Origin: Seleniivibrio woodruffii
GTDB taxonomy: Bacteria > Chrysiogenota > Deferribacteres > Deferribacterales > Geovibrionaceae
DNA: 64,000 nt
Reading direction: 5' to 3'
NCBI RefSeq assembly: GCF_029267515.1
Contig: NZ_JAJUIS010000001.1
Location: 310,001 to 374,000, forward strand
In this document: positions 1-6,770 of the stretch, in pieces
How the letters are laid out: every line of letters begins with the position of its first letter
Numbering within the stretch: the first letter of the stretch is position 1
The notes under the pieces: generated by a model
What the model was told of the DNA's origin: nothing
The model's database searches: none
Seen by the model: the letters and a program-made list of their open reading frames with translations, nothing else
Program-made: the position numbers and the translations under genes

Positions 1-2
1 TC

Positions 3-809
3 TTCCATGAGTCAAAGGATGAGGTTGTGGCACAGTTCGACCAGTATTATTCCGCGGCGAATATGACCGTTTACGGGCGTAAAACCCTTTATTTCCGTAA
101 TGAGGGCGGGCAGCTCAGGATTGTTGCGGAAGATTTTGAACAGATGAAAGGCGGAAACGTGAGACTTGCGGCAAAAGCACAGGAGAGCAAGCCTGTTCTG
201 CCGGAGCTTGCTGAAAAACCGAAAGAGCAGTCTAAAAAACCTGAGCCTGTGGTTGTTGCCTCTGCGAAGCCGTTACCCAAAAAAGAACCGGTGAAAGAGG
301 TTGTTAAAGAAACGCCGAAAGAGACCCCGAAAGAAACTGTTAAACCTCTGTCTGAAAAGATAATCGCTCAGGTTGAGCCGGAAAAGACAGAAACCGCACA
401 GCCCGAAATTCATGAAACTCCGGAACAGTCCGAGCCTGAAAAAATTCTGGAAGACAACATGACCGGCATCCGTGAAACTGCCGCCGCGCTTCTGGACGGA
501 TGGCAGACTGCATGGGAAAGCAGAAATATAGACGAATATATGTCATACTATTCCGAAAGGTTCAAAGGCGGACGCATGAACTTTGACGCATGGAAAAAGG
601 ACAAGGGCGGCAAGTTCGGAAGAATAGCCTCTATCTCCGTAACGATTGAAGACGTCAAGGTTGAGATGGGCAAAGACGACACTGTAGTTGTCACATTCAT
701 ACAGAAATATACCGGCGATACCTACAGCGACACTGGTATCAAAACACTTATACTTGAAAACGGCGACAGCGGACTCCGTATAGTCTCCGAAAACTGGAGA
801 GCGAAATGA
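3..809 (+). CDS. L,D-transpeptidase-family protein (Csd6/Pgp2-like), C-terminal part only
   Basis: The reading frame is open to the left edge, so the start and any catalytic domain lie outside the window. What remains is the end of one NTF2-like domain, a long Lys/Pro/Glu linker with repeated KETPKE-type units, and a complete C-terminal NTF2-like domain of about 105 residues. That domain has the WQTAWESRNIDEYMSYYS start and the VVVTFIQKY strand typical of the tail of Csd6/Pgp2/YkuD-type proteins. In that family the YkuD fold trims or crosslinks peptidoglycan peptides in the periplasm. The stop overlaps the next start by 4 bp (ATGA), which ties it to the M99 peptidase gene. Family call is inferred from the tail and the neighbour; the active-site cysteine cannot be seen. 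Confidence 0.72.
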   Translation, partial: FHESKDEVVAQFDQYYSAANMTVYGRKTLYFRNEGGQLRIVAEDFEQMKGGNVRLAAKAQESKPVLPELAEKPKEQSKKPEPVVVASAKPLPKKEPVKEVVKETPKETPKETVKPLSEKIIAQVEPEKTETAQPEIHETPEQSEPEKILEDNMTGIRETAAALLDGWQTAWESRNIDEYMSYYSERFKGGRMNFDAWKKDKGGKFGRIASISVTIEDVKVEMGKDDTVVVTFIQKYTGDTYSDTGIKTLILENGDSGLRIVSENWRAK

Positions 810-2302
810 AAAAACTTTTATTGATTATTGTCACGCTTCTGACGGCGGTTTCCGCATTTGCCCAGACAAGACCCTATACGAAGGTGGAGAACTATTTCAG
901 AGGAACAGACTACGAACTGCAGGTCTATAAGATATACGGGCGGCAGGACGGACCCACCATGCTTATCCTCGGCGGTATACAGGGTGACGAGCCGGGCGGG
1001 TTCCTTTCCGCGGATTTATATTCCGACCTGCGGCTTGAAAAAGGCAACCTGATAGTAATACCCAGAGCTAATTTCAAATCCGTTATCCTATTCGACAGAG
1101 GACCCGACGGAGACATGAACCGCAGATTTCTGGACGAACCGGAAAGGTTTGAGATGGACAAGGTTGTGTCCGTCGTAAAGAAACTTATGAAAGAATCTGA
1201 CGTATTCCTTAATCTGCACGACGGGTGGGGATATCACAATCCGGTTTATGTGGATGCAAACCGCAACCCCAACAGGTTCGGTCAGTCTGTTATTACTGAT
1301 GCCGACGTGTATAAATGTGCGGACGGCAGAAGCATTGACCTGAAAAGCCATGCCCTCGATGTCCTTGAGACCGTAAACTCAAAGATAAGCGATGAAAGGT
1401 ATCACCTGCACTATTTCAACACTGATACTGCTAATCCGAAAACCCCGTTCAGCGATATGCGCAAAACAGCCACCTATTATGCTGTTAAACAATACTGCAT
1501 TCCGGCATATGGGATAGAATCCTCCAAAAACCTGCCCAGTGTGGAGCTTAAAGTGCTTTACCATAACTACGCTGTGAACGAGTTTATGAAGATATACGGC
1601 ATTGTGCCGGAAGTTCCCTCAATTATCCTTGAAAAGCCGAGATTTGACTACGCCATAATCGCCGTTAACGATGAGCCCAAAAAAGTGGACAGAGGTGAAA
1701 CCCTTTATATCAGCAGGGGAGATGTGGTGGAGCTTAGGCACATCGAATCCAACTATGACAGAGGCGTTTCAGGCGATCTTCTTGGGTACGGCACCCTTAA
1801 CGATCTTAATTCTAAATTTATAATAAAAAACAATTCGGTACTCCAGTTACGCAAGGACAACGTAAAAATTGGAAATATCAATATAGCGGTTGCTAAAACG
1901 ACTAAGCCAAAGAAAGAAACCGTCACTGCAACTGCGAAACCTGAACCGGCTAAAGAACCTTCAGTTCAGGCTCCGGTTTCCGGCTATTCTTTCAGCATAA
2001 AAGTGAACGGAAAACCTTCTGTTGTAACAAATGGCGACACTCTGACCGTGCGTGTGGGAACGAAGCTCGAGCTTATCGCACTCCTGCAGGACGGAGCGGA
2101 CACAGGTCTTTCCGTTAACCTGAAAGGATACGTCCCCTCTTTCAGCGTCGTTAACGACGGCGACGACAGAGGCTATGTTATAAATCTTCAGCCAAAACGC
2201 TTCATGACAAAATATGCGGAAGACAGCTCTAAGATGCTATATCCCGTTGTGGTTTCAAAAGATAAGGCTGAAGTTGCGAAATTCTGGATAAAAATGAAAT
2301 GA
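806..2302 (+). CDS. M99-family D,L-carboxypeptidase (Csd4/Pgp1-like)
   Basis: 498-residue exported protein with a signal peptide ending near AFA-Q20. The zinc-site pattern of family M99 is present: Q59 and E62 in GGIQGDEPGG and H138 in NLHDGWGY. A glutamate in YGIESS (E238) sits where the catalytic base is expected. Csd4 of Helicobacter and Pgp1 of Campylobacter use this Gln/Glu/His site to cut muropeptide tripeptides to dipeptides, which creates helical or curved cell shape. The C-terminal third contains beta-rich segments after a Lys/Pro linker (about residues 370-395), probably wall-binding or regulatory. It overlaps both neighbours by 4 bp, so it is translated with the Csd6-like gene upstream. 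Family is confident; the shape role is inferred. Confidence 0.88.
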   Translation: MKKLLLIIVTLLTAVSAFAQTRPYTKVENYFRGTDYELQVYKIYGRQDGPTMLILGGIQGDEPGGFLSADLYSDLRLEKGNLIVIPRANFKSVILFDRGPDGDMNRRFLDEPERFEMDKVVSVVKKLMKESDVFLNLHDGWGYHNPVYVDANRNPNRFGQSVITDADVYKCADGRSIDLKSHALDVLETVNSKISDERYHLHYFNTDTANPKTPFSDMRKTATYYAVKQYCIPAYGIESSKNLPSVELKVLYHNYAVNEFMKIYGIVPEVPSIILEKPRFDYAIIAVNDEPKKVDRGETLYISRGDVVELRHIESNYDRGVSGDLLGYGTLNDLNSKFIIKNNSVLQLRKDNVKIGNINIAVAKTTKPKKETVTATAKPEPAKEPSVQAPVSGYSFSIKVNGKPSVVTNGDTLTVRVGTKLELIALLQDGADTGLSVNLKGYVPSFSVVNDGDDRGYVINLQPKRFMTKYAEDSSKMLYPVVVSKDKAEVAKFWIKMK

Positions 2303-2571
2303 TACGCGTCCGAGCAAGGGTATACGGTATTGTGCAGGGTGTGGGCTACCGCGCCTCGGTGCACAGGCGTGTTTCGCGTCTTGCCGTATCAGGCTATGTA
2401 CGCAACATGCCCGACGGCTCGGTTGAGCTTGATATAACAGGTGAAAGAGCCGCTGTTGAGGAGGCGCTTGCCGAAGCGAAAGAGGGTTCGCCCTTCTCGT
2501 CCGTTGAAAGTATGGACATTGAAGAGATACAGGGTGATTCCGGTTATACGGAGTTTGTCATAGAAAGATAA
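2299..2571 (+). CDS. acyP: Acylphosphatase
   Basis: 90-residue protein of typical acylphosphatase length. It has the phosphate-cradle motif GIVQGVGYR (about residues 10-18, with the catalytic arginine) and the catalytic asparagine in GYVRN. The family hydrolyses acyl phosphates such as acetyl phosphate or carbamoyl phosphate in the cytoplasm. Its start overlaps the M99 gene stop in an ATGA, making it the last gene of the cell-wall operon. A functional link to the wall genes is not evident, and this small gene often hitchhikes. Confidence 0.93.
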   Translation: MIRVRARVYGIVQGVGYRASVHRRVSRLAVSGYVRNMPDGSVELDITGERAAVEEALAEAKEGSPFSSVESMDIEEIQGDSGYTEFVIER

Positions 2572-2581
2572 AAAATCACTC

Positions 2582-2610
2582 TTGCGAACGTATGTGAAAA
2601 GTAATATAGT
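2582..2610 (+). promoter_or_regulatory. Sigma-70 type promoter of the thi operon
   Basis: A -35 box TTGCGA (2582-2587) and a -10 box TATAGT (2605-2610) are separated by 17 bp. Transcription would start near 2617, right at the first stem of the TPP riboswitch. Confidence 0.7.
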
Positions 2611-2614
2611 TTTA

Positions 2615-2692
2615 AAACCGTGGGGGTGCCCGATGCGGCTGAGATATACCCCTAAGACCTGATTCGGGTAATGCCGACGTAGGGAACGGACA
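2615..2692 (+). promoter_or_regulatory. TPP (THI-box) riboswitch
   Basis: The conserved TPP aptamer sequence is readable: GGGGUGCCC, then GCUGAGAUAUACCC, then ACCUGAUUCGGGUAAUGCC and GUAGGGAAC. The closing stem pairs 2618-2621 (CCGT) with 2686-2689 (ACGG). It sits between a good promoter and thiC, and is followed at once by an intrinsic terminator. Binding of thiamine pyrophosphate is therefore expected to stop transcription before thiC-thiE-thiL. Confidence 0.95.
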
Positions 2693-2709
2693 TTTAGCAA
2701 GGCTTTATG

Positions 2710-2746
2710 ACCCCGTTTCGGCATTTGTCCGGAATGGGGTTTTTTG
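2710..2746 (+). terminator. Riboswitch-controlled intrinsic terminator before thiC
   Basis: A 12-bp stem with two G-U pairs joins 2710-2721 and 2729-2740 around a 7-base loop and is followed by a run of T (2740-2745). The thiC Shine-Dalgarno (GGAG, 2751-2754) comes just after. The placement fits transcriptional attenuation by the TPP aptamer. Confidence 0.88.
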
Positions 2747-2760
2747 TTAAGGAGTGAAAT

Positions 2761-4026
2761 ATGACACAGCTTGAGGCGGCAAAAAAAGGAATCATAACAC
2801 CGGAGATAGCGAAGGTTGCGGCGGATGAGTTTATAGACGTTAACGAACTCGTTAACCTCATAGCGGAGGGCAAGGTCGTTATCCCTAAGAATATAAACAG
2901 AAATTTCGATGTGCGCGGCATCGGCAGAAAGCTGAAAACCAAGGTTAACGCCAACATCGGCACGTCCGGCGACTGCCCTTTTCTTGATGTGGAGCTGAAA
3001 AAACTGGAAGCAGCGATACGCGCCGGGACAGACAGCGTTATGGATCTTTCCACAGGGGGCGACCTGAACGCCATCCGCAGGGAGATAGAGAAGAACTGCC
3101 CCGTTATGCTGGGTACGGTTCCGATATACGCAGTTGCTGCGGAACTCGCCATGAAAGACCTTACCACTGACAAAATCGATGAAGAAGTGCTCCTGCGCAA
3201 CATAGAGAAACAGTGCCGCGAGGGTGTGGACTACATCACGGTTCACTGTGGAATAACCAAAGAATCCGTCGCCAGAATGGACAACAGCGATCGCGTATGC
3301 GGAATCGTTTCACGCGGCGGTTCAATTCTTGCCAACTGGATACGCACACATCAGAAAGAGAACCCCCTTTATGAATATTACGATGAACTGCTAAAAATTG
3401 CATACAAGTATGACGTTACGCTGAGCCTTGGCGACGGTTTCCGTCCGGGTGCGACGGCCGACGCCACCGACAGACCCCAGATAGACGAGCTTATCATCCT
3501 CGGCGAGCTGGCAAAGCGCGCCTATGACAAAAATGTTCAGGTAATGATTGAGGGACCCGGACACGTCCCGCTGAGCCAGATAGCCACAAACATGATGCTC
3601 CAGAAGCGCCTCTGCAACGAAGCACCCTTCTATATTCTCGGACCGCTCCCCACAGACATAGGCGCTGGATACGACCATATCACCGCAGCCATCGGCGGAG
3701 CCATCGCCGGTGCCGCAGGTGCGGATTTCCTCTGCTATGTAACCCCTGCCGAGCATCTTTGTCTCCCTGACGAGGACGATGTTTATCAGGGTGTCATGGC
3801 TTCCCGTCTTGCCGGACACATCGCCGATATGGAAAAGGGAGTGCCCGGAGCCGTTGAACGCAACAGACAGATGAGCATCGCCAGAAAGGAACTGGACTGG
3901 GAACGCCAGTTCGAGCTTGCCCTTGACCCTGAAACGGCAAGAAAGAAATTCAAGCGCAATCACGACATGGGTTCATGCTCCATGTGCGGAAAGCTGTGCG
4001 CGGTCAAAATAGACAAGAAGCTGTGA
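2761..4026 (+). CDS. thiC: Phosphomethylpyrimidine synthase ThiC (short form)
   Basis: 421-residue radical-SAM enzyme that converts aminoimidazole ribotide to the HMP-phosphate pyrimidine of thiamine. Family blocks NANIGTSGD, DLSTGGD, TVHCGI, GDGFRPG and EGPGHVPL are present. The C-terminal iron-sulfur motif is C406-x2-C409-x3-C413, one residue shorter than the CX2CX4C of the long proteobacterial/plant type. With the 421-aa length this matches the short ThiC form found in many anaerobes and archaea. Start ATG has a GGAG Shine-Dalgarno. Controlled by the TPP riboswitch; stop overlaps the thiE start by one base. Confidence 0.96.
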   Translation: MTQLEAAKKGIITPEIAKVAADEFIDVNELVNLIAEGKVVIPKNINRNFDVRGIGRKLKTKVNANIGTSGDCPFLDVELKKLEAAIRAGTDSVMDLSTGGDLNAIRREIEKNCPVMLGTVPIYAVAAELAMKDLTTDKIDEEVLLRNIEKQCREGVDYITVHCGITKESVARMDNSDRVCGIVSRGGSILANWIRTHQKENPLYEYYDELLKIAYKYDVTLSLGDGFRPGATADATDRPQIDELIILGELAKRAYDKNVQVMIEGPGHVPLSQIATNMMLQKRLCNEAPFYILGPLPTDIGAGYDHITAAIGGAIAGAAGADFLCYVTPAEHLCLPDEDDVYQGVMASRLAGHIADMEKGVPGAVERNRQMSIARKELDWERQFELALDPETARKKFKRNHDMGSCSMCGKLCAVKIDKKL

Positions 4027-4640
4027 TGAAAAACCATTTAAAGCTCTACCTCGTTCTTGAAACGCAGATGCTGAAAAAACCTCTGGAGGTTTTCATTCCG
4101 GAGGTGGTGAAAAACGGCGTGACGGCGGTTCAGCTTCGCGACAAGGGCATGACTGCCAGAGAGCAGTATTTGACCGGACAGAAGCTCATGGAGCTTCTTA
4201 CGGGAACCGACGTGCTTTTCGTTGTTAACGACAGAATAGACCTTGCACGCTGTCTCGGCGCGCGGGCGGTGCATCTGGGCGTTAAAGACATTCCGCTGAA
4301 AAGGGCGAAAGAGACCTATCCAGATATGCTTTACGGCTATTCGTGCAACACGACAGAGGACATTGATACTGCGAAACTTGCGGACTACATCGGTGTGGGT
4401 CCCGCTTTTATGACGGGAACAAAGAAAGACCTGCGTCCGGTTATAGCGCCGGAAGGCATAGCGGAGCTGATAAAGCTCACATCAAAGCCCGCAGTTGCAA
4501 TCGGCGGGATAAATGCTGAGAATATACACACGCTTTACGGCTGCGGGCTGTCAGGCGTTGCTGTTTCCTCGTGCATATGCGCGGCGGAAAACCCCGCAAA
4601 AGCGGCGGCGGAACTGCGCGAAAAAACGGAAAAGTTATGA
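4026..4640 (+). CDS. thiE: Thiamine-phosphate synthase ThiE
   Basis: 204-residue TIM-barrel enzyme that joins HMP pyrophosphate and thiazole phosphate to give thiamine phosphate. Motifs are QLRDK (36-40), VNDRIDLA (67-74), VHLG (82-85), GTKKD (131-135) and the phosphate loop AIGGI (158-162). An in-frame ATG exists 51 bp upstream inside thiC; I chose 4026 because it overlaps the thiC stop by one base and begins the conserved sequence. Middle gene of the riboswitch-controlled thi operon. No thiD or thiG is present here, so HMP kinase and thiazole synthesis must be encoded elsewhere. Confidence 0.93.
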   Translation: MKNHLKLYLVLETQMLKKPLEVFIPEVVKNGVTAVQLRDKGMTAREQYLTGQKLMELLTGTDVLFVVNDRIDLARCLGARAVHLGVKDIPLKRAKETYPDMLYGYSCNTTEDIDTAKLADYIGVGPAFMTGTKKDLRPVIAPEGIAELIKLTSKPAVAIGGINAENIHTLYGCGLSGVAVSSCICAAENPAKAAAELREKTEKL

Positions 4641-5509
4641 AAGAATTCTCTCTTATAGAGAGTTTGTCACATATGCTGGATAACAGCGGCATCGCCCTAG
4701 GGGTAGGTGACGATGCCGCCTTATTCGGCACGACACTTATTGCAAAAGACATCATGGCGGAGGGCGTGCATTTTACACACGACGCTCCGTTCAGTCATAT
4801 CATGCAGAAACTCCTTACAGCGAACGTCAGCGACATAGCCGCAATGGGCGGCGTGGCGAAATATGCACTTTTGGGGATTGCCGTTCCGGCAGGAAGGGAA
4901 ATTTCCGCTGAGGATATAGTCAGACCGTTTGAATCATACGGCGTAAAACTCATAGGCGGGGACACAACGTCTTCCGCATCGGGGCTTTTCGTTTCGCTTA
5001 CCATCGTCGGGGAGCGAAATGAGCACGTACTCACCCGTTCCGGTGCGAAAGTCGGTGACCTGCTGTTTCTTTCCAGACCTGCCGGACGCGTGCGGCAGCT
5101 TCTTGACAGAGAGATTGCGGGCAATACGGATAATTATAACCACTATCTTGTGCGCGCAGAGACTGCTCTGGGGGATTTTCTCGGCAGAACGGGTATCGCG
5201 AATTCATGTATAGACGTGAGCGACGGTATTGGCAGAGACGCTTCCCATATATCCGGCAGGAGCGGTGTAAAAATTGTTATTGAATATCCAAAGGTACCGC
5301 ATGACGGTTATTCCGTTGAATACGCACTGGGTTCCGGCGAGGAGTTTTCACTGCTGTTCACAGTTCCTGCTGACAGGGTTGATGATCTGAAATCAGCATA
5401 TCCGTCCGCTGTATGTATCGGGCGTGTTGAGGCGGGTTCCGGCGTGTGGCTTGAAAAGGACGGACAGCTTACCGACATCTCAGATGTCGGCTACGAACAC
5501 AATTTTTAA
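4637..5509 (+). CDS. thiL: Thiamine-monophosphate kinase ThiL
   Basis: 290-residue AIR-synthase-fold kinase that phosphorylates thiamine monophosphate to the active cofactor. It has the nucleotide/Mg motif GVGDDAA (22-28), NVSDIAAMGG, the GGDTTSS segment, DVSDGIGRD and GSGEEF. The start was placed at 4637, whose ATG overlaps the thiE stop; an in-frame ATG at 4571 would add 22 unlike residues. Last gene of thiC-thiE-thiL. It ends 10 bp before the convergent radical SAM gene with no terminator hairpin visible between them. Confidence 0.94.
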   Translation: MKEFSLIESLSHMLDNSGIALGVGDDAALFGTTLIAKDIMAEGVHFTHDAPFSHIMQKLLTANVSDIAAMGGVAKYALLGIAVPAGREISAEDIVRPFESYGVKLIGGDTTSSASGLFVSLTIVGERNEHVLTRSGAKVGDLLFLSRPAGRVRQLLDREIAGNTDNYNHYLVRAETALGDFLGRTGIANSCIDVSDGIGRDASHISGRSGVKIVIEYPKVPHDGYSVEYALGSGEEFSLLFTVPADRVDDLKSAYPSAVCIGRVEAGSGVWLEKDGQLTDISDVGYEHNF

Positions 5510-5519
5510 TGTCTCTGTT

Positions 5520-6770
5520 TCACTTCTGAAACTTTTTCATCCTGCCGTAATCAGGCGGCGTTCTGAAATTGAACATCGAACAGGCGAAATAATAAAAGAG
5601 ATCGCTCCACCAGTCCCTCGTGAACTGCGGATCTCTTATGAAGGTCATGGCTGTTTTCAGGGGTCTGCGAAAAATTTCCGCTATGGCTCCAGTCTGGTTG
5701 GAAGGGTCGCGGAAACACTCCCAGTCGCATTCGCGGCAATAAGATTTTATGCGGATATCCTGCGTATTCAGACTGACATATTCACCTAAATCGTCACCGG
5801 AACGGAAGCCGCATGGATAGGCGTGTCCGTTTACGCTGTTGACGAAGAAATAATCTATACCGCCGTAACATGCAAATCCGGCATCTTTTTCGCCGGAATA
5901 CTGGCGCATCAACATCCGCAGTGAGTTTCTGGGGGTGAAAATGCGTATCCTGCCGCGAAACTCCGGTATTGTGTCATAAAGAGCTTTGAACAGCAGATAT
6001 TTTTCCGTATCATTGTAACAGACCATGTTGTCGGATGATTCCGCCTTATAGACAGCCCCCTCCTGCATACTCATGGGATAGCAGGCGTTCGCTATGGTGA
6101 ATCCCATTGCCTCGGCAAATCCGTAAAATTTAGCGAAACCCTCTCTGTAAGCCTCATAGAAACGTACTTTTTCAAAGTCGCTGCTGTCTTTGTCAACCGT
6201 CAGTTCGCCCCGCACTATCGTCCTGTTTATGCCTAGATTGGCGGACGGGTAGATCCCCTCCTCTCTGAAAACAGGCAGTGCCATGCGTATTCCGTCGGTG
6301 ACACCGGCGAGACCGCGGTTTGCTTCATGCTCCATTACGTCCCATGTGTCCAGACTTATCCAGAAGGTATAAAGCCCGCTATGTTTCAGCCTCCGCGCAA
6401 ACTCACGCATACGGTCGGCGAATCCTGGCTTATTAGCCCCAATGAACATGAAACCGTTGGTGCCTGTGCGGATGAAGGGTATATTTCTGCGGTGTGCATG
6501 TGCTATGCAGGTCAGCAGTGTCTCCTGAAAAAGGAAGGGCTCGCCCCCTGTGAAAGAGAGTGCTTTTACGCGGTTTTTTGCCGCGCGGTCTATTATCGCT
6601 ATAATGCTGTCGCCGTCCAGTTTGGAACGTTTGAACTGCTCCTGGGTGCGCATTCCGCACTGCGGACATTTCGCGTTGCACATGTCCGTGGTCTGAATTA
6701 TAAGCTGTCCCGCTGTCCTGCCCCGCATCAGTGCCGGCAGATTACTCACAGCCTCTTTAAAAAGTCCCAT
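5520..6770 (-). CDS. Radical SAM protein with cysteine-rich tail
   Basis: 416-residue protein with the radical SAM cluster motif C31-x3-C35-x2-C38 and a GGEPF SAM-binding loop. The last third has additional cysteines (YPCGF and SYCRECDWEC), resembling a SPASM-like auxiliary cluster region. Such enzymes use a 5'-deoxyadenosyl radical to modify peptides, lipids or sugars; the substrate here is unknown. It overlaps the stop of the upstream PHP-glycosyltransferase gene by one base, so the two are surely co-translated, which suggests work on the same glycan or glycolipid. The specific function is not recognised. Confidence 0.85.
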   Translation of the reverse strand: MGLFKEAVSNLPALMRGRTAGQLIIQTTDMCNAKCPQCGMRTQEQFKRSKLDGDSIIAIIDRAAKNRVKALSFTGGEPFLFQETLLTCIAHAHRRNIPFIRTGTNGFMFIGANKPGFADRMREFARRLKHSGLYTFWISLDTWDVMEHEANRGLAGVTDGIRMALPVFREEGIYPSANLGINRTIVRGELTVDKDSSDFEKVRFYEAYREGFAKFYGFAEAMGFTIANACYPMSMQEGAVYKAESSDNMVCYNDTEKYLLFKALYDTIPEFRGRIRIFTPRNSLRMLMRQYSGEKDAGFACYGGIDYFFVNSVNGHAYPCGFRSGDDLGEYVSLNTQDIRIKSYCRECDWECFRDPSNQTGAIAEIFRRPLKTAMTFIRDPQFTRDWWSDLFYYFACSMFNFRTPPDYGRMKKFQK

